From positions 1 through 64,000 of the forward strand of contig NZ_JAQWCQ010000005.1 in assembly GCF_028705895.1 (NCBI RefSeq): 64,000 bases of DNA. The letters run 5' to 3'. Positions 51,596-59,995 of this stretch are shown here, one piece after another. The notes beneath the pieces were generated by a model. It was not told the origin of the DNA. It made no database searches and saw only the letters and a list, made by a program, of their open reading frames with translations. Source of the DNA: Massilibacteroides sp. (lineage in GTDB: Bacteria > Bacteroidota > Bacteroidia > Bacteroidales > Tannerellaceae). The position numbers and the translations under genes were made by a program. Each line of letters opens with the position of its first letter. The first letter of the stretch is position 1.

Positions 51596-52984
51596 ATGAC
51601 GTTAATTAAATCTATTTCAGGTATCAGAGGTACTATCGGAGGTGCGCCCGAAGACGGTTTAAGTCCGTTAGCCATCGTAAAATTCGTATCTGCTTATGCC
51701 GTATTTATCAGAAAACACACAAAATCAACAACCAACAAAATTGTCGTTGGACGCGATGCCCGTATATCCGGCCCAATGGTAAAACAAGTTGTGTTAGGCA
51801 CACTTACCGGAATGGGTTTTGATGTTGTGGATATTGATCTGGCGACTACTCCGACTACCGAGTTTGCCGTTATTCAGGAAAAAGCTTGCGGAGGAATTAT
51901 TCTGACAGCAAGTCATAATCCCAAACAATGGAATGCACTAAAGCTTTTAAATGAACGCGGTGAGTTTTTGAATGCTGCAGAAGGAGCCGAAGTACTTCGC
52001 TTAGCTGAAGCGGAAGACTTTAGTTATGCAGATGTGGATAGTCTGGGGAAAATAATTCCGGATAATACCTACAAACAAAAACATATTGAGAGTGTCCTGA
52101 ACCTGGATTTAGTAGATATCAAGGCGATTGCAGGTGCTAATTTCCGTGTAGCGATAGACTGTGTAAACTCTGTCGGGGGAATTGTTTTACCTGATTTATT
52201 ATACGCATTAGGAGTTAAGGAAATATTCAAACTCCACTGTGCGCCTCATGGTAATTTCTCTCATAATCCGGAGCCACTACCTGAACATCTGACGGAAATA
52301 TCAGCCTTAATGAAACAGGCAAAAGCAGATGTAGGATTCGTGGTAGATCCCGACGTTGATCGTTTAGCGATCATCTGTGAAAACGGAGCCATGTTTGGCG
52401 AAGAATATACGTTGGTTGCCGTAAGTGACTATGTGTTAAGTAAAACGCCGGGTAATACGGTGAGTAATCTAAGTTCAAGCCGTGCATTGAGAGATGTAAC
52501 CCATTCTTATGGTTGTGAATACAATGCCGCAGCAGTAGGAGAAGTCAATGTAGTCACAAAAATGAAAGAAACGAATGCTGTGATCGGTGGTGAAGGCAAT
52601 GGTGGTGTGATCTATCCTGCCAGTCATTACGGACGAGACGCACTGGTAGGTATTGCTCTTTTCCTGACTCATTTAGCAAAGAAAAAGATGACAGTCAGCG
52701 AACTACGCGCAACCTATCCTCCTTATTTTATTTCAAAACAAAAAGTAGAATTAACTCCAGATATAGATGTTGATGCTATCCTTGCGAAAGTAAAGGCACA
52801 GTTTGCGCAATATGATATAACAGATATTGACGGAGTGAAAATTGACTTTCCGGACAAATGGGTTCACTTGCGTAAAAGTAACACAGAACCTATCATTCGT
52901 ATCTATTCCGAAGCGCACACCATGAAAGAAGCAGAGGAAATAGGAGGGCAGTTGATTCAAATAATCAAGGATATGTGTTCATAA
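51596..52984 (+). CDS. glmM: Phosphoglucosamine mutase
   Basis: This enzyme interconverts glucosamine-6-phosphate and glucosamine-1-phosphate for UDP-GlcNAc and cell-wall synthesis. The 462-aa protein has the phosphoserine motif TASHNPKQWN with Ser106, the metal-binding DPDVDRLAI and the sugar-binding GGEGNGGVI. The C-terminal phosphate-binding RKSNTEPIIRIY is intact. Assignment as GlmM rather than phosphomannomutase is based on overall similarity and is fairly but not fully secure. It lies 15 nt after the DUF4827 gene and ends near a bidirectional terminator. Confidence 0.9.
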   Translation: MTLIKSISGIRGTIGGAPEDGLSPLAIVKFVSAYAVFIRKHTKSTTNKIVVGRDARISGPMVKQVVLGTLTGMGFDVVDIDLATTPTTEFAVIQEKACGGIILTASHNPKQWNALKLLNERGEFLNAAEGAEVLRLAEAEDFSYADVDSLGKIIPDNTYKQKHIESVLNLDLVDIKAIAGANFRVAIDCVNSVGGIVLPDLLYALGVKEIFKLHCAPHGNFSHNPEPLPEHLTEISALMKQAKADVGFVVDPDVDRLAIICENGAMFGEEYTLVAVSDYVLSKTPGNTVSNLSSSRALRDVTHSYGCEYNAAAVGEVNVVTKMKETNAVIGGEGNGGVIYPASHYGRDALVGIALFLTHLAKKKMTVSELRATYPPYFISKQKVELTPDIDVDAILAKVKAQFAQYDITDIDGVKIDFPDKWVHLRKSNTEPIIRIYSEAHTMKEAEEIGGQLIQIIKDMCS

Positions 52985-53002
52985 ATTCTTGAAAAGAGGA
53001 AT

Positions 53003-53039
53003 AAAAAATCGCGATCTTAACAGGACCGCGATTTTTTTT
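53003..53039. terminator. Bidirectional terminator, glmM/gpmA
   Basis: ATCGCG-ATC and GGAC-CGCGAT form a G/C-rich stem with one bulge. It is flanked by AAAAAA on the left and a long T run on the right, so it should end both the glmM and the convergent gpmA transcripts. Confidence 0.88.
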
Positions 53040-53044
53040 GTTTT

Positions 53045-53791
53045 TTATTTCTTCTTACCTTGATTAGCAACAGCCTCCATTAGCTTTTTTATTTCTTCAG
53101 GATCACCGAGGAAGTAATCCTTCACTAAATTCAGATTGTCGTCAAATTCAAAAACATAAGGTACGGCTGTAGGCAAGTTTAGATGAACGATTTCTTCGTC
53201 AGAAATATTTTTCAGATACTTGATAATACCGCGTAAGCTATTACCATGTGCCGCAACAAGCACCTGGTCAGCATTCTTCAGCGTAGGGAAGATTACTTCT
53301 TTCCAATACGGAAGAATACGAGCAACCGTATCTTTCAATGATTCCGTAGCAGGAAGATCAGCTTTAGCTACCCCCTTGTAACGGATGTCATTACCCGGAT
53401 GACGAGGATCGCTTTCTGCTAATGGATTAGGAGCAATGTCATAACTTCTGCGCCAGATCAAAACCTGCTCATCTCCATACTTTTCTGCTGTTTCAGCCTT
53501 GTTAAGACCTTGTAGATCACCATAATGTTTTTCATTCAGTCTCCAGTTTTTTTCAACAGGAATCCAGTCCAGATCCATTCTGTCCAAAACTACGTTAAGC
53601 GTTTTAACAGCACGTTTCAGATAAGAAGTATAAGCCTTGTCGAAAACATAGCCTTTTTCTTTCAATAGATTACCAGCTTTAGTTGCTTCAGCTACTCCTT
53701 TTTCTGTAAGATCTACGTCTGTCCAACCAGTGAATCTGTTTTCCTGATTCCATACACTCTCGCCGTGGCGGATTAGTACAATCGTCTTCAT
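53045..53791 (-). CDS. gpmA: 2,3-bisphosphoglycerate-dependent phosphoglycerate mutase
   Basis: This glycolytic enzyme interconverts 3- and 2-phosphoglycerate via a phosphohistidine. The 248-aa protein has [10 protein letters not shown] with catalytic His9 and the second His in [10 protein letters not shown] near residue 182. The [13 protein letters not shown] segment is typical. Length and motifs are standard. It is monocistronic, with a 75-nt leader, and converges on glmM. Confidence 0.96.
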   Translation of the reverse strand: MKTIVLIRHGESVWNQENRFTGWTDVDLTEKGVAEATKAGNLLKEKGYVFDKAYTSYLKRAVKTLNVVLDRMDLDWIPVEKNWRLNEKHYGDLQGLNKAETAEKYGDEQVLIWRRSYDIAPNPLAESDPRHPGNDIRYKGVAKADLPATESLKDTVARILPYWKEVIFPTLKNADQVLVAAHGNSLRGIIKYLKNISDEEIVHLNLPTAVPYVFEFDDNLNLVKDYFLGDPEEIKKLMEAVANQGKKK

Positions 53792-53871
53792 TCTTTACTT
53801 GATTTATAACTTATTTAATATTAATACTAAAAATCAATTTTTATTGAGCACATGACTTGTTCATGTCTCTG

Positions 53872-53879
53872 CAAAATTA
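53872..53879 (-). promoter_or_regulatory. Promoter -7 element of gpmA
   Basis: The minus strand reads TAATTTTG, a TAnnTTTG match. It would give a leader of about 75 nt containing an ACATGA/TCATGT stem. Confidence 0.5.
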
Positions 53880-54070
53880 ACAATAATCATCTGCAGATAG
53901 TTCTACCTATTTATTGGTATTTTTAGTCTCATGCGGATGAATATTTATACCGTTTGCTAAAACGAGAAAAAGAGTAGAAACCGTGTTTTTTCAACCTGCG
54001 GATCGATCCATAATGGCTCGTAAAAATGCAGAAAGTATTTCGATTGAAAATCAATTAAAAAATACGCGTA

Positions 54071-54136
54071 AAAATATAAAGGATATTTTTGCAAAAATAT
54101 CCTTTATATTTTCGAAAATAACCTTTATATTTTTTT
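54071..54136. repeat. 42-bp perfect palindrome plus AT-rich repeat
   Basis: 54071-54112 is a perfect 42-bp palindrome with 21-base arms and no loop (centre TTTTTGCAAAAA). It continues into a further unit so that 54101-54136 matches 768-804. On the minus strand it lies 27 nt after the end of the Big_2 gene, where it could act in transcript ending, although its A/T arms are weak as an RNA stem and better suited to DNA cruciform formation. Confidence 0.85.
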
Positions 54137-54162
54137 CTTTATTCTAATCGGTTAAAAATCTA

Positions 54163-55959
54163 CTATTGAACAACAAATTTAAATGTATTCTTTTCACCCT
54201 GCTTCGTTCCGGATAATACATAAATACCTGAAGATAGATTTATCTTATGTGAATAATCATCGCCAGCTACTTGAATCGCATTTACGATACGCCCATCCAG
54301 TGAAATAACACATGCTGTATAACCGTCCATGTTTCTGATAATAAGATTGCCATCTTTATAATAAGCTGATGGGGTGATTAGGTTGACTGTTTCGTTTGAG
54401 ACAGCATTTGAGAGTTGAGTTTCCATTGTTGCAATTACAATGTCTTTATTGTCTTTATGTTGAACAGCCTCTATTTTAACTAAATAATCAAACTTAATGT
54501 CTTTTCTGGTTAAGGTTACAGATAATTGATTAGAAGAGCCATTCTGACTTTTCATCTGTTCTGTTATATTCCCATTTTCATCAAGAACATAAGATGATTC
54601 TAAACCTGGCTCATCATCCTTTAAACTATATAAATAAACATTATAGCTGTTGGCTTTTTCTACCTTAGTGAAATTTAGTGTAATTTCGGAGTCATTTGAT
54701 AATTCTATCTCAAAAGGTATCTTTCCAATAACGGTAACATATGAAATGCTGGTATGTCCTCCATCTTCTGTTGTTGCACGAACTTCAGTTGTTCCTCCTT
54801 GTATGGCATGGATGGTTCCATATTCATTTACTATTGCTACAGATGGGTCGCTACTGCTCCATGTTATATTCTGATTATCAGAATTGTAAGGAAGTATCGT
54901 GACTCCAAATCTAAATGTTTCTTCTTCTTCTAATGTTAAAATTGACGGGCTTATATTAATGCTTTCTACATAAATTATTTTGCGATTTACTGTAATCACG
55001 CACGAAGCGCTATAATCTCCGTCAACTGTCGTGGCAGTGATTGTTGTTTCTCCTACTGAAATAGCAGATATAGTACCAGATTCACTAACACCTACTATTT
55101 CAGGATTTGAGCTACTCCAAATCAGTTCTTTATTTGTTGCGTCCTCCGGAGAGATTGTAGCTGTAAGAGTGAAACTGTCACCGGTTTCCATGGTTAATGT
55201 TTCTTTATCCAATGATATTCCTGATACTGGAGTTGGCGGAGGAAGTGCAGCAACAAACGGAGCTTTAGGAAGCGTGCCTTCCCAACTTTCCCATCCATCT
55301 TGATATCCCCATCCATCGACACTACCATTTTGTAATTCTCTACTTGAAGCACCCAATCCTGAATAGGCAAAGTCATCCTCTAAATTATCCTTTACCTGAT
55401 AGCTCCAATAGCCTTCATACCAGCCACTTCTCCAATAATCGGCAGGATCGGATGTTGTCCAGGAATCATAATTATAAGCATTTGTGGTAACAGTACCATT
55501 TTCCGGACAAATAGGATTATCGGTATCTCCATCATAATAAAGACATTGAGAGCCTTCCCCATCAACATCATACCCAAAACCTGCAATTGTGTTACCCATC
55601 GGACCTGTAGCGTGAGTCAGGAAGGTAAATCTTGGGTCTGCTGCAGCAATAGCCAGAACCATATCAATTCCATAGGCAGTTCCATCCCATTTATAACCCC
55701 AGACTAAAGTTTGGCTACCGTCTAAATACCAATCAATGACTAATAGCGCTTTGTTTTCTCCTTCACCGACCCAGAATTTGACATCATCAAATGTAAATCC
55801 GTCATTGCTTCTTAATGTAGGTGATTTATTCTCTTTTGAAAGAGTTGAAATGCTAATATCAGGGCGAGGTTGTCCCTGAACATGATAGACTTTTTCTTGG
55901 GAATGCAAAGTCCCCAGACATACTGTAATGAAAACAAATAGAAGTAAAAGTTTTTTCAT
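54163..55959 (-). CDS. Cobalamin-regulated surface protein with Big_2 domains
   Basis: This 598-aa exported protein has a signal peptide (1-20) and an N-terminal domain (about 25-240) marked by DVKFWVGEGENKALLVIDWY and GYKWDG. A proline-rich linker leads to two Ig-like Big_2 domains (about 245-325 and 330-412), a fibronectin-like region and a C-terminal sorting-type tail (about 530-598) typical of type IX or related export. A cobalamin riboswitch precedes it on the same strand, so it is repressed by B12. Similar N-terminal domains occur in proteins of Bacteroidetes B12 loci as far as I recall, and may bind cobalamin (BtuH-like); this is inference. The riboswitch-to-ATG leader is about 280 nt. 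Confidence 0.85.
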   Translation of the reverse strand: MKKLLLLFVFITVCLGTLHSQEKVYHVQGQPRPDISISTLSKENKSPTLRSNDGFTFDDVKFWVGEGENKALLVIDWYLDGSQTLVWGYKWDGTAYGIDMVLAIAAADPRFTFLTHATGPMGNTIAGFGYDVDGEGSQCLYYDGDTDNPICPENGTVTTNAYNYDSWTTSDPADYWRSGWYEGYWSYQVKDNLEDDFAYSGLGASSRELQNGSVDGWGYQDGWESWEGTLPKAPFVAALPPPTPVSGISLDKETLTMETGDSFTLTATISPEDATNKELIWSSSNPEIVGVSESGTISAISVGETTITATTVDGDYSASCVITVNRKIIYVESINISPSILTLEEEETFRFGVTILPYNSDNQNITWSSSDPSVAIVNEYGTIHAIQGGTTEVRATTEDGGHTSISYVTVIGKIPFEIELSNDSEITLNFTKVEKANSYNVYLYSLKDDEPGLESSYVLDENGNITEQMKSQNGSSNQLSVTLTRKDIKFDYLVKIEAVQHKDNKDIVIATMETQLSNAVSNETVNLITPSAYYKDGNLIIRNMDGYTACVISLDGRIVNAIQVAGDDYSHKINLSSGIYVLSGTKQGEKNTFKFVVQ

Positions 55960-56048
55960 TATTATAATAATTAATTGTTAAAAAATAATTCAACTGTTAA
56001 AGCCACAATTATATGCTACTCCATTTTTACAAGACAGGAAATACACAG

Positions 56049-56106
56049 ACTATAGTCTTTTTGGTTAAACACTATAGTCTTTTTAAAAAAACACTACTGT
56101 CTTTTC
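56049..56106. repeat. Three 22-bp-spaced direct repeats
   Basis: ACTATAGTCTTTTT occurs at 56049-56062 and 56071-56084, and a variant ACTACTGTCTTTTC at 56093-56106. The period is exactly 22 bp. They lie within the long leader of the Big_2 gene, between the riboswitch and the start codon. ACTATAGT is itself palindromic. A role as protein-binding or RNA element is possible. Confidence 0.7.
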
Positions 56107-56133
56107 AAAAAAGGCCTTTAGGCTTAATATGTT

Positions 56134-56204
56134 AAAAAGAAGCCGAGTCTGATTTTAATGACATTCGTCACTGATTATTTTTCTTTTAATCGTACAATCG
56201 GCTT
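56134..56204 (-). terminator. Putative expression-platform terminator, minus riboswitch
   Basis: Read on the minus strand, AAGCCGA (56204-56198) pairs with TCGGCTT (56146-56140) across about 50 nt that contains its own TGAC/GTCA stem, and is followed by CTTTTT. It lies between the cobalamin aptamer and the Big_2 gene, so B12 binding may favour it. A second short GC stem with a T run lies at 56107-56126. Confidence 0.5.
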
Positions 56205-56239
56205 ATTCCACTACAAATCCCGTTAGGTGGAATATAATT

Positions 56240-56422
56240 CACATGTATGGCAGGTCTTCTGACTTACTCAACTTCAGAGCCGCCTTCCCGTCTATTGTAA
56301 AGACAGTGGCATAGGTATTGTCTGAAGTATTGGATGAGCTTACAGCAGCGGGTCTGTCCGGGATTTTCACCCGGTTCCCTTTTAATCGCCGTTCCTGAAC
56401 AGGTGGGCGAACCAATACGATG
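56240..56422 (-). ncRNA. Cobalamin riboswitch upstream of Big_2 surface gene
   Basis: Read on the minus strand, the segment has AAAGGGAA, GGTGAAAATCCCGGACAG, ACCCGCTGCTGTAAGC, GCCACTG, GGGAAGGC and the closing AGTCAGAAGACCTGCC. All are hallmark blocks of the cobalamin (B12) aptamer in the expected order. It lies in the leader of the Big_2 surface protein gene and should lower its expression when B12 is plentiful. Confidence 0.95.
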
Positions 56423-56423
56423 A

Positions 56424-56475
56424 CAAAGGTATAAATCTTATTCAAATAAAGAATGTAAAGTTTTTATTATCTTTA
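56424..56475. promoter_or_regulatory. Back-to-back promoters of the two riboswitches
   Basis: On the minus strand 56431-56424 reads TACCTTTG, directly ahead of the minus riboswitch. On the plus strand 56468-56475 reads TATCTTTA, a near match ahead of the plus riboswitch. The two aptamers are only about 60 bp apart, leaving room for just these two promoters. Confidence 0.55.
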
Positions 56476-56483
56476 CATCAGTT

Positions 56484-56657
56484 TTGGTGATGATCTTTGT
56501 TTTCCAAAGAATCATTGAAAAGGGAATCAGGTGAAAGTCCTGAACAGACCCGCTGCTGTAAGCCCTGTTTTTATGTTGAGACATTCTTCAAGCCACTGTT
56601 CCGGAAGGGAATGGGAAGGCAGTCTTCAACAAGGGTAAGTCAGAAAACCTGCCAGAA
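56484..56657 (+). ncRNA. Cobalamin riboswitch upstream of btuB
   Basis: The blocks AAAAGGGAATCAGGTGAAAG, CCTGAACAGACCCGCTGCTG, AAGCCACTG, GGGAAGGC and GTCAGAAAACCTGCC occur in the canonical cobalamin-aptamer order. About 150 nt separate it from the btuB ATG. Downstream GCTTTCGT and ACGAAAGC (about 56672 and 56772) are complementary and could belong to the expression platform. Confidence 0.95.
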
Positions 56658-56807
56658 TGTTTATGTTAAAAGCTTTCGTGGAATAGAGCTTAGGACAAAC
56701 TGATGGGACAAATGATTTCCCCACTATAGTTTATCTTTTATCAAACTCCGGTAATCTGTTGCAGATCTCGAACGAAAGCGGTTAAAAAATGGTTTAAGCA
56801 GCTTTTT

Positions 56808-58823
56808 ATGTTTATAAAAAAAACATGTTTGATTTTTGTTTCTTTTTTCGGCTTTGTTGTGTTGTCTGCGCAGAGTCGTTTGGATAGTATCCAGGTTTTG
56901 AATGAGGTGGTGGTCACTGCCTCTCAGAATAAAGAGGTTATTGCTCCTCAGAAACTTTCCGGCAAAGAATTAGAAATGCTCAATACATTTTCTGTTGCTG
57001 ATGCCATACGCTATTTTTCCGGAGTTCAGTTGAAAGATTATGGAGGGGTAGGCGGATTAAAAACGGTTAATATCCGTAGTTTGGGAACGAATCAGGTCGG
57101 TGTTTTTTATAACGGCATTCAGCTGGGAAATGCACAGAACGGACAAGTCGATCTGGGTAAATTCTCTATGGATAATATCGAAGAAATAGCACTTTATAAT
57201 GGTCAGAAAAGTAAGATATTCCAATCTGCCCGTGATTTCGGAGCGGCAAGCAGTATTTATATTACCCCACGTAAACCTCGTTTTAGCGGAAATAAAAATA
57301 CGAATATCAGAGCAGGACTGAAAGTGGGTTCTTTTGATCAGCTCAATCCTTCACTTTTGGTGGAATATAAAATAAGCGATTATGTGAATCTGTCGTTTAA
57401 TGGAGAATGGATTAATTCAAGCGGGAAATACAAAGTACATTATAAACGGGTTTTCCCCGATACCGATATAGTCGCTTACGATACGACGGCAACGCGTGAG
57501 AACGGAGATATCAATGCCTCTCGCTTAGAAGCGTCTCTGTATGGTGCTTTATCAAAAGGTTCATGGAATATCAATGCGTATAATTATTCTTCAAACCGGG
57601 GAGTGCCGGGAGCTATAATTAATAATGTGTGGCGACGGGGTGAACGGATGAATGATGTTAATTCGTTTATTCAAGGTAATGGAAAATATGAGGTTTCTGA
57701 TTGGTGGACCACCCAGCTGAATGCAAAGTATGCTGCCGACTATACTCATTTTGAAAACTTCGACTATACGCTTTATCCTACCAATAATAAGTTCAGGCAG
57801 AAAGAATTCTATATCGCAACCGCCAATCTCTTTCCGCTTACAAGCTGGTGGGATATGTCTTTATCCTACGATTTTCAATGGAATACGCTGGATGCCGACT
57901 TTCAACGTATGGATGATTATGATGTTTTTGCGTATCCAACCCGCTATTCGCATTGGCTTGCTTTGGCCACGGCTGTTGAATTCAATCGTTTGCGTATGCA
58001 GGCAAGTCTCTTGGGTACGTTTGTTAATGAAACGGTAAAAAAGTATGAGGCTCCGGAAGATAAACAAGTATTTTCTCCCGCTTTTTTTGCTTCCTATAAA
58101 CTCTTAAGAGAAGCGGATTTTCGGTTGAATGCGTTCTATAAGAAAGTGTTCAGAATGGCTACATTCAATGAAATGTATTATGTAGAGATGATTAGCTCTG
58201 ATATTAATCCCGAATATGCCACTCAGTATAATCTGGGGCTGACTTATCAGAAAGAGAATAAACATTCTTTTATCCGGAATCTGAACGTACAGGTGGATGC
58301 GTATTATAATAAAGTGGAAGATAAGATTATTTCCACGCCTAAAAGTCCCCTGTTTAAATGGACTACGTATAATCTGGGACTTGTCGAGATTAAGGGAATT
58401 GATGCGTCAGTGGGTACTATGTTCGATATGCATAAGGTCTTGTTCAATACAAAAATACAATATACGTATCAGAAAGCGCAAAACTTTACGGACCCGACCG
58501 ATACCTTTTATGGCGACCAGATTCCGTATATTCCCTGGCATAGTGGAACGTTGATCGCCTCTGCAATGTATAAAAACTGGATTCTGAATTATAGTTTTAT
58601 CTACACAGGCGAACGTTATAGTCAGTCAGACAATATTATCTACAACCATGTACAACCCTGGTACACACACGATATCTCGTTGGTTAAGACATTCAAAATA
58701 AATGAACTGAACTTTAAAGCAACCTTAGAAGTGAATAACCTGCTTAGCCAGGATTATGAAGTGATTTTTAATTATCCGATGCCTAAACGTAATTACAGGC
58801 TCTCATTCGTGGTGGAATTATGA
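56808..58823 (+). CDS. btuB: TonB-dependent cobalamin receptor
   Basis: This 671-aa outer-membrane barrel imports B12 using TonB energy. A signal peptide (about 1-22) is followed by a TonB-box-like NEVVVTAS (about 31-38), a plug domain (about 40-160, VADAIRYFSGVQLKDYGGVG) and a barrel ending in a C-terminal aromatic-Val-Glu-Leu. The upstream cobalamin riboswitch makes the ligand assignment strong. The stop overlaps the start of the next gene (ATGA), so the btuG-like lipoprotein is translationally coupled. Confidence 0.92.
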   Translation: MFIKKTCLIFVSFFGFVVLSAQSRLDSIQVLNEVVVTASQNKEVIAPQKLSGKELEMLNTFSVADAIRYFSGVQLKDYGGVGGLKTVNIRSLGTNQVGVFYNGIQLGNAQNGQVDLGKFSMDNIEEIALYNGQKSKIFQSARDFGAASSIYITPRKPRFSGNKNTNIRAGLKVGSFDQLNPSLLVEYKISDYVNLSFNGEWINSSGKYKVHYKRVFPDTDIVAYDTTATRENGDINASRLEASLYGALSKGSWNINAYNYSSNRGVPGAIINNVWRRGERMNDVNSFIQGNGKYEVSDWWTTQLNAKYAADYTHFENFDYTLYPTNNKFRQKEFYIATANLFPLTSWWDMSLSYDFQWNTLDADFQRMDDYDVFAYPTRYSHWLALATAVEFNRLRMQASLLGTFVNETVKKYEAPEDKQVFSPAFFASYKLLREADFRLNAFYKKVFRMATFNEMYYVEMISSDINPEYATQYNLGLTYQKENKHSFIRNLNVQVDAYYNKVEDKIISTPKSPLFKWTTYNLGLVEIKGIDASVGTMFDMHKVLFNTKIQYTYQKAQNFTDPTDTFYGDQIPYIPWHSGTLIASAMYKNWILNYSFIYTGERYSQSDNIIYNHVQPWYTHDISLVKTFKINELNFKATLEVNNLLSQDYEVIFNYPMPKRNYRLSFVVEL

Positions 58824-59995
58824 GGCATTTGAAACTATATATTACTTGTTTTTTTACTCTCTGCCTGCTGTTTTCGTGTAGAGAAGACGAACATATTGTT
58901 ATTTCAGAATTTCAGCGGATACCCGATACCGTTGATGCGGATACGGAAATTGCCGGTATGTACCTGGTGAACGAGGGGAATATGGGAAGTAATAAATGTA
59001 CGTTGGATTATCTGGATTTTACTACTTCCGTTTACCTGCGTAATATATATGCCGAACGTAATCCTACTGTTGTTAAAGAGTTGGGAGACGTGGGAAATGA
59101 CATTCAGATCTATGGCGGCAAACTTTATGTTGTTGTCAACTGCTCGAATAAGGTCGAAGTTTTGGATGCGCGAACCGGCATACGTTTGACACAGATTGAA
59201 ATACCTAATTGCCGGTATGTACGTTTCTATCGAGGGTATGCGTATGTAAGTTCTTATGTGTCGGGCGTGCTGATAGATCCGAATGCTCCTTTAGGCGCCG
59301 TCTTTAAAGTGGACACAACGACATTGAATATTGTAGATAAAGTAACCGTTGGCTATCAGCCTGAAGAAATGGAAGTGCTTGGCGAATACCTCTATGTGGC
59401 CAATTCGGGAGGGTATAGAACTCCCTATTATGATAATACGGTGTCTGTTATAGAGTTGGAGCGATTTAAGCAAGTTAAAAAGATTGTTGTAGAAATAAAC
59501 CTACACCGGATCAGAAAAGATAAGTATAACAGACTCTGGGTGAGTTCGCGTGGAAATTATAATGATGTGGATTCTCCCTACGGTACGGTATCTTCTAATT
59601 TGTTCTTATTGGAAAAGAAGGTCGGCTACAATGACATGGTCGTGACTGATACAATCAATATCCCATGTTCAAATATGGCATTGCACGGAGATTCGCTGTA
59701 TCTCTACAGTCATGATTATGACAACCAGACGCAAAATAGTAGTCTGACCTATGCTATTGTTGATATTCGAACAAAAGAGGTTGTTAGCAAGAACTTTATT
59801 ACGGATGGGACGGAAGATGAAATTAAGATGCCTTATGGAATAAATATCCATCCCGAAACAGGTGATATCTACGTGACCGATGCAAAAAATTACGTGTCAA
59901 CAGGAACCTTATCTTGCTATGATAAAACGGGAAAGCGTAAATGGCGTGTACAAACAGGGGATATCCCTGCTCATATGGTGTTTCTAAAGAAATGA
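58820..59995 (+). CDS. btuG: BtuG-like surface lipoprotein (DUF5074 beta-propeller)
   Basis: This 391-aa lipoprotein has a lipobox ending in Cys20 (LLFSCRED) and a single beta-propeller of YncE/DUF5074 type (about 45-391) with repeated strands such as GGKLYVVVNCSNKVEVLD and GEYLYVANSGGY. In Bacteroides, BtuG lipoproteins of this architecture bind cobalamin extremely tightly and sit on BtuB. The position directly after btuB, overlapping it by 4 bases, agrees. Sequence-level proof of cobalamin binding cannot be given here. Confidence 0.85.
   Translation: MRHLKLYITCFFTLCLLFSCREDEHIVISEFQRIPDTVDADTEIAGMYLVNEGNMGSNKCTLDYLDFTTSVYLRNIYAERNPTVVKELGDVGNDIQIYGGKLYVVVNCSNKVEVLDARTGIRLTQIEIPNCRYVRFYRGYAYVSSYVSGVLIDPNAPLGAVFKVDTTTLNIVDKVTVGYQPEEMEVLGEYLYVANSGGYRTPYYDNTVSVIELERFKQVKKIVVEINLHRIRKDKYNRLWVSSRGNYNDVDSPYGTVSSNLFLLEKKVGYNDMVVTDTINIPCSNMALHGDSLYLYSHDYDNQTQNSSLTYAIVDIRTKEVVSKNFITDGTEDEIKMPYGINIHPETGDIYVTDAKNYVSTGTLSCYDKTGKRKWRVQTGDIPAHMVFLKK

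Larger units (their letters stand above)
53792..54162. other. Gene-free stretch between gpmA and Big_2 gene
   Basis: These 371 bases hold the gpmA promoter (53872-53879), a small stem ACATGA/TCATGT (53850-53867), and the AT-rich palindrome cluster at 54071-54136. The remaining sequence, about 53900-54070, shows nothing recognisable. Confidence 0.65.

Noticed and set aside
56049-56106. Possible CRISPR array
   Set aside because: Only three units of about 14 bases with 8-base gaps, no cas genes, too short for repeats and spacers.
59941-59991. 17-codon extension of the third cobalamin-operon gene
   Set aside because: It lies inside the btuG-like gene and would place non-signal sequence ahead of a clear lipoprotein signal; the ATGA overlap at 59992 is preferred.
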